From assembly GCA_963733265.1 (NCBI GenBank), contig CAVTCF010000008.1, positions 1 through 64,000 of the forward strand: a stretch of 64,000 bases of DNA, written 5' to 3'. A program made the translations under genes and the position numbers. Below are positions 26,815 to 34,957 of this stretch, piece by piece (the first letter of the stretch is position 1; each line of letters starts with the position of its first letter). Under the pieces are notes generated by a model, which was not told the origin of the DNA, ran no database searches, and saw only the letters and a program-made list of their open reading frames with translations. Source of the stretch: PALSA-1006 sp963733265 (GTDB lineage: Bacteria > Pseudomonadota > Gammaproteobacteria > Burkholderiales > Gallionellaceae).

Positions 26815-27906
26815 ATGAAATCATTCCTGTTTAGAAGGTTGCTTTACCTGCTTGGTTTGCTTGCCTGCGGGGCGGCAACCTTCGCAAACAGTTCAGAGGA
26901 CGGCAGCAGGGTTGTAGTGGATATGGCAGGGCAGGAAGTCAGAGTGCCGAAGGATGTCCGGCACATTGCCTGCCTGGAGGTGCTTTGTTACGAAAAGCTG
27001 TTTCTGCTGGGAGCCAGTGACCGGATCGTCATGATGATCAAGACCAATCCTCCCTGGATGCGGCAGACCAATCCCGCCGTGGACAGCATTCAACAATTGG
27101 CCTCCAACCCGAATACTGAAGAACTGCTGCGTCAGAGTGTAGATGTGGTGTTTCGCACTTATGGCTATCCGGCTCCGGGAAAGATAGAAACACTTGCACG
27201 GATGGGTGTGCCCGTTCTGGTATCTCAAATTATGGGGACGGAAAAGATCAATAGCATCGAGGCGTTTGTCGAATCACGGAAACGGATGCTGCGTCTTTTT
27301 GGGCAAGTATTGGGTCCGCAGTATGCTGCCCGCGCCGAAGAGTGGTGTGTTTACCATGACAAAATGGTGGCATTGGTGCGTTCTCGCACCGACCGTATCC
27401 CGCCGGAAAAAAGGGTCAGGTTATACAATGTGCGCGGTCCGGGTGCCACTCATACTAACGGCCTAGCCTCTCATATTTTTTGGTACGGTGAAATCGCCGG
27501 GGCGGAAATGGTGGTGAAGCATCATAGATTTGCAGGCAATGGCGAGGTCTCCATGGAGGAAATTCTGAAATGGGATCCGCAAGTCATCAACATCAGCCGT
27601 ATGTATTCCGCCGACCTCGTTACCAAGGATCCACGCTGGGCGCAGGTCGCGGCGGTTCGCGCCGGTCGTGTACGTGAACTTCCGGAGGGCGTGTTCTATT
27701 CGGATGGTTCCACCGAAGGCGTACTGTTGATGCTCTTTCTGGCCAAGGAACTCTATCCTGAGTTGTTCCCCGATTTGGATTTGAAACGGGAATTCCGCAA
27801 CTACTACGCACAGTTTTACCGTTATACCCTCAGCGACCGCGAATTGGAGCTTATGCTCCAGGGCAAAGGTCCCAATGGCTTGCGTTACAACGACATGAGA
27901 AATTAA
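26815..27906 (+). CDS. periplasmic substrate-binding protein of a metal-complex ABC transporter
   Basis: A 363-aa class III binding protein with an N-terminal signal (LLYLLGLLACGAATFA) and two lobes: VVVDMAGQEVRVPKDVRHIA opens the first, and EEILKWDPQVINISRMYSAD lies in the second, as in FecB/BtuF-type proteins. It starts 5 bp after the receptor gene and ends 2 bp before the nitrogenase-like gene. It probably passes the imported complex from the receptor to the FecCD-type permease. Confidence 0.88.
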   Translation: MKSFLFRRLLYLLGLLACGAATFANSSEDGSRVVVDMAGQEVRVPKDVRHIACLEVLCYEKLFLLGASDRIVMMIKTNPPWMRQTNPAVDSIQQLASNPNTEELLRQSVDVVFRTYGYPAPGKIETLARMGVPVLVSQIMGTEKINSIEAFVESRKRMLRLFGQVLGPQYAARAEEWCVYHDKMVALVRSRTDRIPPEKRVRLYNVRGPGATHTNGLASHIFWYGEIAGAEMVVKHHRFAGNGEVSMEEILKWDPQVINISRMYSADLVTKDPRWAQVAAVRAGRVRELPEGVFYSDGSTEGVLLMLFLAKELYPELFPDLDLKREFRNYYAQFYRYTLSDRELELMLQGKGPNGLRYNDMRN

Positions 27907-27908
27907 AT

Positions 27909-29282
27909 ATGGGTAACCGTCCACCATCTTTAGAATCGCCGGAAAAACTGCACCGGCAACCAAGCGATTTTCTACCTCTTGCTCCGGGAGGAAAAGCTAT
28001 AAGTTTACCCGCATGGAATTATGCCTGGAACCGTGTTCAGACTGGGCGTCTGGCGAATGGCGGTTGCCTGTACGGAGGGCAAACTGAAACTTTCTGGGCA
28101 CCGTTGCGGGATTTGCTACACCTCACTAACGGTCCGGTCGGTTGCGGTGTCTATGGTCACGCAAACCGACCACCGCCAATCGGCCCGACGGGCATAGACG
28201 AATTTTCCAGTCTCAATCTGTGTACCGATTTTCAGGAGAAAGATATCGTCTTTGGTGGCGAAAAAAAACTGGCATTAGCGATTACCGAAGCGAACAAACT
28301 GTTTCCGCTGAATCAAGGCCTGACGCTTTTGTCCACTTGCCCTGTCGCGCTGATCGGCGACGACATCGGTTCCGTGGCCCGACGTCAGACCTTGACACTT
28401 AACAAACCTGTTGTCCCGGTTCATTGTGCCGGTTTCAGGCGCGGAGATGGCATAGGTGACACCCATGCCACCATCGCAGCGACCTGGCGGGATTGGGCAA
28501 CTTGCGAAGTGCAGGCCGGGTCTCGCGATGTCACTTTGTTGTCCAAGGAGATGAACGGTGCCTGGCGTGAGATTGCCAGCCTGCTTGAGGAAATCGGCTT
28601 GCGGGTAACGGCTCGTTGGCCTGCCCAAGGCAGCACTGCGGAAACAAGTCGGATGGGCAATGCCCGACTGACCATCAGCGTCGGCATGGAGTATTGGGCC
28701 AAACGCGTGCAGCAGGTTTTCGGCTTGCCGTGGGTTGAAGTGGATTTTCTGGGAGCGGCGGCAACCCGCGATAGCTTGCGGGAAATCGCCGCCCATTTTG
28801 ATCCGGAAGTAAGTCAGCGAGTTGAGGCATTAATCTCTGCGCAGGCGCAGGAAGCGGAAATGCAGATGGCAAACGCCCGCACCCGGTTGGAAGGCCGGCT
28901 CTTTTTTTCCTTCGGCGCTTTGCATCCTCGCGAGCTACGCGTCTACAGCGATTTCGGCATTCGCGCAGGCAGTGCTTTGCAAGGCTGGCCGGATAAAAAG
29001 GGGCATTGGCAGATGCCCGATCTAATTCGTCGTTATCAGGAAATGACACCAGACCAGGTTGAAGAACTGTTGCAACGGGTACAACCGGATTTGGTGGATG
29101 GTCTGGGGCAGGATAGTGCAGCCTTGCGCAAGCAGGGCTACGTCATTTTTGATGAGCAGAGTAAGGCAGACTTGAACCGTTCGTCCATTGGTTATAAAGG
29201 CACGGCGCGGCTGGCAAGCGTATTTCTAAAACTTTTTGATTCTCCGGTGCGTAGTTTGTTGCGAGCACCCTGGCTGCCATGA
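27909..29282 (+). CDS. solitary nitrogenase component-1-like protein
   Basis: 457 aa of the NifD/NifE fold. Cys53 (GGCLYGGQTE), Cys79 (TNGPVGCGVYGH) and Cys144 (STCPVALIGDDI) reproduce NifD P-cluster cysteines with near-identical spacing (25 and 64 residues between). VPVHCAGFRRGDGIGDTH and FGLPWVEVDFLG are further family landmarks. The FeMo-cofactor ligands are not kept: the Cys275 region reads TISVGMEYWAKR and the His442 region reads SSIGYKGTARLA. No NifH, NifK or NifN partner is present. It sits inside a TonB/ABC uptake operon, overlapping the permease start by 4 bp. A role in reducing, trimming or chaperoning the imported metal compound is an inference. Confidence 0.85.
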   Translation: MGNRPPSLESPEKLHRQPSDFLPLAPGGKAISLPAWNYAWNRVQTGRLANGGCLYGGQTETFWAPLRDLLHLTNGPVGCGVYGHANRPPPIGPTGIDEFSSLNLCTDFQEKDIVFGGEKKLALAITEANKLFPLNQGLTLLSTCPVALIGDDIGSVARRQTLTLNKPVVPVHCAGFRRGDGIGDTHATIAATWRDWATCEVQAGSRDVTLLSKEMNGAWREIASLLEEIGLRVTARWPAQGSTAETSRMGNARLTISVGMEYWAKRVQQVFGLPWVEVDFLGAAATRDSLREIAAHFDPEVSQRVEALISAQAQEAEMQMANARTRLEGRLFFSFGALHPRELRVYSDFGIRAGSALQGWPDKKGHWQMPDLIRRYQEMTPDQVEELLQRVQPDLVDGLGQDSAALRKQGYVIFDEQSKADLNRSSIGYKGTARLASVFLKLFDSPVRSLLRAPWLP

Positions 29283-30283
29283 TGATGCGACTATTCGTTC
29301 TTTTCTTTCTGCTACTGTTGGTGATTATTATTTCTTTCGCCATCGGGCGCTACCCGGTTGCACCGGGAATCGTGCTGGACGTGCTGGCTTCAAAAATATT
29401 CCCGGTTGCCAACCACTGGTCCAAAGAAACAGAAGTAGTGATCATGAGTATCCGTATGCCCCGCATTCTCGCCGCATTGCTGGTGGGGAGTGCGCTTTCC
29501 GTTTCCGGTGCCGCTTATCAGGGCTTGTTTCGCAATCCCATGGTGTCGCCGGGCATCCTCGGGGTTTCGGCCGGAGCCAGTCTGGGGGCGGCTTTGGCCA
29601 TCCTGACGGGTTACAGCATGGTGGGAATACAGAGCATGGCTTTTCTTTCCGGTCTGGCTGCCGTGTTCGCCACCTGGGCAATCGGCAGCGGCTTGGGCAA
29701 GCGCAACGATCCGGTGCTGGTCATGGTGCTCGTCGGTATCATAATCGGTACACTGTTTTCCGCTTTCGTATCGCTGGTGAAATTCGTTGCCGATCCCTAC
29801 AACACCTTGCCCTCCATCACCTTTTGGCTGATGGGTAGCCTAGCCTCGGTAAACATGGATGACATTGCGATTGCCGCTGTACCCATCTTGTTCGGTATCG
29901 CTGCACTTAATGCTATTGCGTGGACGCTCAATGTGTTGAGTTTCGGTGACGAGGAAGCCCGCGCACTGGGTCTGGAAACCGGGCGCTTGCGCTTTGTTGT
30001 CATTATTTGTGCCACGCTGATGACGGCTGCTGCCGTGGCAATCAGCGGCATCATCGGGCTGGTGGGGCTGATCGTCCCGCATCTGGCACGTATGCTGGTC
30101 GGGCCAGATCATAAAATTCTGTTGCCGGTTTCGGCCTTGATCGGAGGCGGATTTCTGCTGGTGGTGGACGATGCGGCGCGGTCTTTGTTTGCTGTGGAAG
30201 TTCCGCTAGGGATTGTCACCGCCATCATCGGCGCACCTTTCTTTATTTACCTGCTGAACCGCAGCCGACGCGCCTGGACTTGA
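29279..30283 (+). CDS. FecCD/BtuC-family ABC permease
   Basis: A 334-aa inner-membrane protein with about ten hydrophobic segments. The family motif region is seen in SIRMPRILAALLVGSALSVS and GAAYQGLFRNPMVSPGILGV, and EARALGLETGRLRF is the coupling helix that contacts the ATPase. ATGATGATG at 29279 overlaps the stop of the nitrogenase-like gene. This family imports iron-siderophores, haem, cobalamin and, in some members, molybdate. Confidence 0.92.
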   Translation: MMMRLFVLFFLLLLVIIISFAIGRYPVAPGIVLDVLASKIFPVANHWSKETEVVIMSIRMPRILAALLVGSALSVSGAAYQGLFRNPMVSPGILGVSAGASLGAALAILTGYSMVGIQSMAFLSGLAAVFATWAIGSGLGKRNDPVLVMVLVGIIIGTLFSAFVSLVKFVADPYNTLPSITFWLMGSLASVNMDDIAIAAVPILFGIAALNAIAWTLNVLSFGDEEARALGLETGRLRFVVIICATLMTAAAVAISGIIGLVGLIVPHLARMLVGPDHKILLPVSALIGGGFLLVVDDAARSLFAVEVPLGIVTAIIGAPFFIYLLNRSRRAWT

Positions 30284-30293
30284 GGAAAAGAAC

Positions 30294-31091
30294 ATGCTGA
30301 AACTGGTCAATCTAAATTGCGGTTACAGTCAGCGGACAGTGCTGAGTGATATCTCGCTGAACCTGAGCAGCGGCGAACTATTCTGCCTGCTCGGCCCCAA
30401 CGGGGTCGGCAAGACCACCCTGTTCAAGACTATTCTCGGTCTTATCCCGGCCAGAGGCGGTGAGATTCGTCTCGACGGCGAACCGGTCGCACGCTGGTCG
30501 CGTCGCCATTTTGCACAATGGGTCGGTTACGTGCCTCAGGCGCATTCGCCACCTTTCCCTTTCAAGGTAAAGGATGTGGTTGCCATGGGGCGCGTGTCGC
30601 ATATGGGAATGTTTGCCTCGCCAGGTCGCGGCGATATGGATATCGCGGAAGGTGCTCTGGATACGCTGGGTATCGCTTCATTGAGCGAGGCGATTTATAC
30701 CGAGATCAGCGGTGGCGAACGGCAACTGGTGCTGATAGCACGGGCATTGGCTCAGGAACCGAAGATTCTGGTGATGGACGAACCCACTTCCAATCTGGAT
30801 TACGGTAACCAGCTAAAAGTACTGGCGCACATCAGCCGGATCGTCGCCGATAAAGGCATCAGCGTTATTCTCACTACCCATTACCCCAATCACGCCATGC
30901 AATATGCAACGCGAGTGCTGGCCTTGGATCGGGATAAGAGCTACATCATCGGCACGCCCGCAAAGGTCATCACCGAAAATTATTTACGGGAAACCTATGA
31001 TGTAGAAACCGAAATTCATGATATCGGTCTGCGTAATGGCCAGCGTACACGTATGTGTGTTCCAAATAGACACCCATTAGTCGGCCGGTAG
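30294..31091 (+). CDS. ABC transporter ATPase, 3' end supplied by IS110
   Basis: A 265-aa FecE/BtuD-type ATPase: Walker A GPNGVGKTT, Q-loop YVPQAH, signature ISGGERQ, Walker B ILVMDEPT, switch His in LTTHYPNH. It starts 10 bp after the permease gene. The last residues (HPLVGR) and the stop codon are encoded by the IS110 element inserted at 31073, so a few native C-terminal residues have been replaced. All catalytic motifs are intact and the protein may still work. Confidence 0.9.
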   Translation: MLKLVNLNCGYSQRTVLSDISLNLSSGELFCLLGPNGVGKTTLFKTILGLIPARGGEIRLDGEPVARWSRRHFAQWVGYVPQAHSPPFPFKVKDVVAMGRVSHMGMFASPGRGDMDIAEGALDTLGIASLSEAIYTEISGGERQLVLIARALAQEPKILVMDEPTSNLDYGNQLKVLAHISRIVADKGISVILTTHYPNHAMQYATRVLALDRDKSYIIGTPAKVITENYLRETYDVETEIHDIGLRNGQRTRMCVPNRHPLVGR

Positions 31092-31484
31092 TCAAGTGCA
31101 AAATATAACCATCGCAATCTAGTTGCGCTACTACGAAGCATAAAGCCATGCCACCTTGCTTTTTGCAAACTTAACCGCACCCGTTTTCTCATTCAATTGG
31201 TTGCGAAGAGAATCGCACCAGACACCCATCGAGATCAAGCTTATCGTAATGCTTTACGAAAGCCCTGACGGCTTTTGCCGTCCCAGAGAAACTTTGGTGC
31301 CAAGACGTGTCCAATTGGTTGTTACATTCAACGTGGCTGTCATTATTTCGACTCCAGTCCTTAAGTGGCTCACGGCTTGGGCGATTCAGTGTTGCACAAA
31401 ACAGATGGCACAAAGGCGTTGTCCAATCATTCGAAGTGGTTTGACTCCAGTCCGTTAACCTGGCTCAACGCCTTTGGCCAAACT
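31073..31484 (-). ncRNA. candidate bridge-RNA region of IS110 copy 1
   Basis: A 412-bp non-coding end follows the transposase stop; the other end is only 93 bp. IS110/IS1111 elements encode a structured bridge RNA in a non-coding end that pairs with target and donor DNA. The region carries a directly repeated GACTCCAGTCC motif near 31350 and 31443 and several short inverted repeats. The exact RNA limits cannot be set by eye. Confidence 0.4.
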
Positions 31485-32501
31485 CTAAACAAAACATCTT
31501 TTTACGTCGAACGGTTGTTGGTCTCGCAAGATGTAATAACTTGCGCGAGCCAACTTGTGCGCAACTGACTTGAGCGCCACGATCCGATTGGTCCGATTCT
31601 TCTTGCGCTCATAAAAGCGCTTGGCCTCCGGGCAATAGCGTAACGCAAAGTTCGCCGCTTCCATGAATGCCCAGGCTAGATATCTATTACCGTTCTTGGT
31701 ATTGCCTGATCCTTTCTTTTTGCCATTACTTTCGCGTAGACTGTCAACACAGCGGCAGTAAGAACTGAAGTTTCCGACATCCGCAAACCGTGACACGGGG
31801 CCAGCTTCAAGCATGATCGTCGTGGCCAGTACTTGACCTATTCCGGGAATCGTTTTGATGAGTCGGTATCCCGGTTGCAGTTTCACCTCCGATTCCAATC
31901 GTTCCTCCAGTATCTTGATCTGCTGCTGCAGTGCCTGGCAGATTATTCGGTTGGACTCCATCGCCAAAGTTACATCGGGCACAAAACCAAATGCTGCAAC
32001 TGTTTCGGTTGTCATCGTCTTGACCTTCTCGCCGCTCATTCGACCACCGGTTTCCCGTACCAGAATGCCCTCGATAGATAAAATCTGTGCCGTCCGGCAG
32101 CGCACCAGTTGCATCCTCTTTCGTGCAAGATCTCGTACTGCACGTAGCTCCCGTGGAAAAATATAGCCCTCAGGCAATAAGCCAAGGCGCAGCAGATGTG
32201 CAAGGTAGGCTGCGTCTGCGAAGTCTCCGCTAAACTTCAGCCCTTCGTATTTCTTGATCGCCGAAGGGTTCGCCAGATGCACCTGATACCCCGCATCCTG
32301 CAAGCCATCCACCAGCCAATACCAGTTGTAGGTCGATTCAATCACCACACCAACGGTTTCCTCCTGGTATGGCGCAAGCGACGCCAGTATTTCATTCAGC
32401 TTGTTTGCCAGACGCTTTTGAAAAATGATGCGGTCTTCTTCGTCTGTTACAACCACCACGCTGTTGTTCGAATGCAGATCAATTCCGATATACTTCTTCA
32501 T
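31485..32501 (-). CDS. IS110-family transposase (copy 1)
   Basis: A 338-aa DEDD-type recombinase. The N-terminal RuvC-like domain starts MKKYIGIDLHSNNSVVVV with the first Asp, and DFADAAYLAHLLRLGLLPEG carries later acidic residues. The C-terminal Transposase_20 domain has IKTIPGIGQVLATTIMLEAG and the serine region NFSSYCRCVDSLRESNGKKK. Intact, and protein-identical to the copy at 53438-54454. Confidence 0.93.
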   Translation of the reverse strand: MKKYIGIDLHSNNSVVVVTDEEDRIIFQKRLANKLNEILASLAPYQEETVGVVIESTYNWYWLVDGLQDAGYQVHLANPSAIKKYEGLKFSGDFADAAYLAHLLRLGLLPEGYIFPRELRAVRDLARKRMQLVRCRTAQILSIEGILVRETGGRMSGEKVKTMTTETVAAFGFVPDVTLAMESNRIICQALQQQIKILEERLESEVKLQPGYRLIKTIPGIGQVLATTIMLEAGPVSRFADVGNFSSYCRCVDSLRESNGKKKGSGNTKNGNRYLAWAFMEAANFALRYCPEAKRFYERKKNRTNRIVALKSVAHKLARASYYILRDQQPFDVKRCFV

Positions 32502-32594
32502 GTCGGTCTCCTTGGGTTAGGTTTGGTTCGCACCTTAAACTTTACCCTTGCTGCAACTACGCAGCTAGGAGGCCGGCTACATGATTATCATTCA

Positions 32595-32724
32595 GCAATG
32601 GCTATAGCTGTCAAAGGAGTTTGAAATTAACAAGTGTGTCTCTAGTAAAGAGTGTGGACAAGCCGCGTGGGCAGACGATAAAGCAGTCTGCCCACCCTAC
32701 GATTTTTTCGAGAACAAATTTACC
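32595..32724. other. spacer with an inverted repeat upstream of tonB
   Basis: GTGGGCAGAC and GTCTGCCCAC (about 32667-32695) form a 10-bp perfect stem, a dispersed-repeat or terminator-like structure. It lies between IS110 and the tonB start, so a promoter for tonB-exbBD after the insertion is not obvious. Confidence 0.5.
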
Positions 32725-33351
32725 TTGCTGGATAGGTATTCAACTTTTATAAATAACCCGGAAAGTGCTTCATTGCGCGAACGTCTGGATGTGGTCGGTC
32801 TGGTTGTATTGCTGCATCTGTCGGTGTTTGCTTTATATTGGATGAAGCCGGAAGCACCCGCAGTGAAGCTCAGTGAAATATCGGTGTCCTTTGCCAGTAT
32901 TCCAATGCGGCAGGCTAGCGTTATGCCTCAACCCAAGCCAATAACTAAGCCGCGCGAGCCCGACCCGGTTCCCGTCACAGAGCCTGCGGTGGAGGAAGTT
33001 GAGCCGCCCGCTGTTGTGCAGCCCGTTCAACAGGCAGCAAGTTTTCCGTCACCGGTGGTTCTGGATACCGAGCCTGATTACAAGGCGGACTACCTGAACA
33101 ACCCGTATCCACCTTACCCGATAGCGGCGCGCCGCATGGGCTATCACGGCAAAGTAGTGCTGAATGTCGAAGTGCTTGCCGGGGGCATAGCGGGCGAGGT
33201 AATGCTGCACCAGAGTAGCGGCTATGACATTCTGGACAATGCTGCTCTGCAAACAGTGAAGACGTGGCGCTTTACTCCGGCTCGCCGATTGGGACAGGCT
33301 GTAACGCAACATTTTCTGGTGCCGATTAAATTTTCTTTAGAGGGTAGTTAA
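32725..33351 (+). CDS. tonB: TonB energy-transducing protein
   Basis: A 208-aa protein: an N-terminal membrane anchor (VVGLVVLLHLSVFALYWM), a Pro-rich spacer (PQPKPITKPREPDPVPVTEP) and a C-terminal TonB domain (NPYPPYPIAARRMGYHGKVV ... LQTVKTWRFTPAR). The frame opens with TTG at 32725, with no ATG upstream, so the start is uncertain and may have been disturbed by the IS110 insertion. It stands 2 bp before exbB and probably energises the receptor at 24647. Confidence 0.88.
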   Translation: MLDRYSTFINNPESASLRERLDVVGLVVLLHLSVFALYWMKPEAPAVKLSEISVSFASIPMRQASVMPQPKPITKPREPDPVPVTEPAVEEVEPPAVVQPVQQAASFPSPVVLDTEPDYKADYLNNPYPPYPIAARRMGYHGKVVLNVEVLAGGIAGEVMLHQSSGYDILDNAALQTVKTWRFTPARRLGQAVTQHFLVPIKFSLEGS

Positions 33352-33353
33352 AT

Positions 33354-34010
33354 ATGAATAATCTCTTTTCCGTCAGTTCGCCCATCGTTTTTGCGACGCT
33401 GCTGCTTTTGACCCTGCTGTCCATTACGACTTGGTCGGTTGTTTTATTCAAGCTATGGAAGCAATGGCAAGGTAAAAATGATGACCGGGTTTTCAACGAT
33501 AGCTTCTGGGCGGTTCGCGAATGGAATATGGCTGAAAAAGTTGCGCGGGATAGCCGGGGCGATATTGCGCGTCTGGCGCAAGCGGGATTTTCAGAGTTGA
33601 AAGCGCTGGGCGAGGTGCCGCATGACTTGAAACATGTGGGTGCGCCGCACGAGGTGCTAGAACGGCAATTACGCCAGCAACTGCAAAATATCCAGCGCTT
33701 TCACGAGCGCGGGCAAGCGGAGTTGGCAACCATCGGATCGACTGCCCCCTTCGTCGGTTTGTTCGGTACAGTGTGGGGCATTATGCATGCCCTGCAGGAC
33801 ATCGGTAAAAGCGGCTCTGCGTCGCTGGACATTGTGGCCGGGCCAATCGGCGAGGCACTGATCGCGACTGCAATCGGTATTGCCACTGCATTGCCTGCGG
33901 TACTGGCCTATAATTTTTTCCTGCGCCGGTTGAAAGTGCATTTAACCGATCTCGAAAATTTTGCCCACGACTTCATGCGATTGGCGCAGAAGCACGATTA
34001 CAAGTTGTGA
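33354..34010 (+). CDS. exbB: ExbB, TonB-complex proton channel subunit
   Basis: A 218-aa MotA/TolQ/ExbB family protein with three membrane segments, the first at PIVFATLLLLTLLSITTWSV, and the conserved GLFGTVWGIMHAL and IGEALIATAIGIATALPAV channel helices. It is encoded between tonB and exbD and forms the motor with them. Confidence 0.93.
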   Translation: MNNLFSVSSPIVFATLLLLTLLSITTWSVVLFKLWKQWQGKNDDRVFNDSFWAVREWNMAEKVARDSRGDIARLAQAGFSELKALGEVPHDLKHVGAPHEVLERQLRQQLQNIQRFHERGQAELATIGSTAPFVGLFGTVWGIMHALQDIGKSGSASLDIVAGPIGEALIATAIGIATALPAVLAYNFFLRRLKVHLTDLENFAHDFMRLAQKHDYKL

Positions 34011-34017
34011 GGTTGCG

Positions 34018-34428
34018 ATGAGTTTTGGAAATAATTCTTCCCAAGAAAACGGCATGATGAGCGAGATAAATGTCACGCCGCTGGTTGATGTGATGCTGGT
34101 ACTGCTGGTGGTTTTTATTATTACCGCACCATTGTTGGTTCCCCAATTGCTCAAGATCAATCTGCCCAAGACCAATGCGGTAGCGCATGATGACAAGCTG
34201 CAAAAGATCAGTCTTGCAATTGATGCACACGGTGAAGTTTTGATGGAGTCAGCGCATCTCGATGATGCGGCGCTGGCAGAAATATTGAACAAAAGGGCAA
34301 CCGATCCGCAATTCCAGTTGCAGATACAGGCGGACACAGCGGTAAATTATGGTCGCGTGGCACAGGTCATGGCAATTGCACAGAAGGCAGGGGTAAGCAA
34401 ACTTTCCTTCCTGACTATCACCAAATAG
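34018..34428 (+). CDS. exbD: ExbD, TonB-complex motor subunit
   Basis: A 136-aa protein from ATG 34018 (GAGG six bases upstream; a longer frame from 33961 lies inside exbB). MMSEINVTPLVDVMLVLLVV includes the single membrane helix and the functional Asp (VDVMLVLL). The periplasmic domain follows (ISLAIDAHGEVLM). It completes the tonB-exbB-exbD unit. Confidence 0.93.
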   Translation: MSFGNNSSQENGMMSEINVTPLVDVMLVLLVVFIITAPLLVPQLLKINLPKTNAVAHDDKLQKISLAIDAHGEVLMESAHLDDAALAEILNKRATDPQFQLQIQADTAVNYGRVAQVMAIAQKAGVSKLSFLTITK

Positions 34429-34450
34429 ACAGTGTCACCAGCCATTTAAT

Positions 34451-34648
34451 CTACATGGGCGTAATGCCGTATTCTTTGTAGATTTCGTCTTGGGCTACGC
34501 GAAATTCTTCCATCGTAAAGTCGTAGCCGTTAAGCAGCAGATGCTGCCAACTGGCCGTTTCGTCATCCGAAAGTTCGGTGACTTGGCTGCGAAATTCGGT
34601 GTCGCTGCGCATGCGATGGATATAAGCGATTGCGGATTGTACTGACAT
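34451..34648 (-). CDS. Nif11-like protein
   Basis: A 65-aa protein (MSVQSAIAYIHRMRSDTEFR, later NGYDFTMEEFRVAQDE) with the N-terminal helix and the GYDFTxEE motif of the Nif11 family. That family was first seen in nitrogen-fixation clusters and is also used as a peptide leader. GGAGG lies nine bases before the ATG. It is convergent with exbD and 17 bp after the PhnD-like remnant. There is no maturase nearby and no GG leader site, so the nif-type role is more likely than a leader. Confidence 0.78.
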   Translation of the reverse strand: MSVQSAIAYIHRMRSDTEFRSQVTELSDDETASWQHLLLNGYDFTMEEFRVAQDEIYKEYGITPM

Positions 34649-34665
34649 TTAAATTACCTCCGTGA

Positions 34666-34957
34666 TTAACAGGTTGAAACTGAATTAAACGACTGCGCTT
34701 GGGCGAGTTGTGCAGCGGGCTTTTTAAGAAACAAGTGTTCGGCAGTATTTTTTTGCTCGTCAAGTGTTGACCGGAGGATGTCTTCCATCCAGTAACGAAC
34801 CCGGTCAACATCGGCATCGACAGCAGGAATAAAAGATTCGGCGCGATAAGCGTGCAATGCATCCGGTGCGCGCAACCGAATGAATGCCTGACGAACATCT
34901 TCTCTGAGTACCGGGTCGAGTCCGGCGCGGAATGTCCACATGTATTCGGGGATGGGG
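34666..34957 (-). pseudogene. C-terminal fragment of a PhnD-like phosphonate/phosphite-binding protein
   Basis: The fragment reads IPEYMWTFRAGLDPVLREDV, then RQAFIRLRAPDALHAY and AVDADVDRVRYWMEDI, which matches the C-terminal lobe of PhnD-type binding proteins. The N-terminal two-thirds and signal peptide are missing because the IS91-like end begins at 34958. It might be the lost partner of phnE at 16216, or belong with Nif11 in a nif-type neighbourhood. Confidence 0.68.

Larger units (their letters stand above)
31073..32594 (-). mobile_element. IS110-family element, copy 1
   Basis: A 1,522-bp unit repeated almost base for base at 53026-54547 (one difference noticed in the coding region). 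It starts CCCATTAGTCGGCCGGTAG and ends ATGATTATCATTCA. There are no terminal inverted repeats, as usual for IS110. It inserted between the ABC ATPase gene and tonB and separates the two halves of the uptake operon. Confidence 0.9.

Noticed and set aside
27909..29282. Functional nitrogenase alpha subunit (NifD)
   Set aside because: FeMo-cofactor ligand positions are not conserved and no NifH or NifK is encoded nearby.
34451..34648. Nif11-type leader peptide of a RiPP cluster
   Set aside because: No double-Gly cleavage site, no Cys- or Ser/Thr-rich core and no maturase or peptidase transporter close by.
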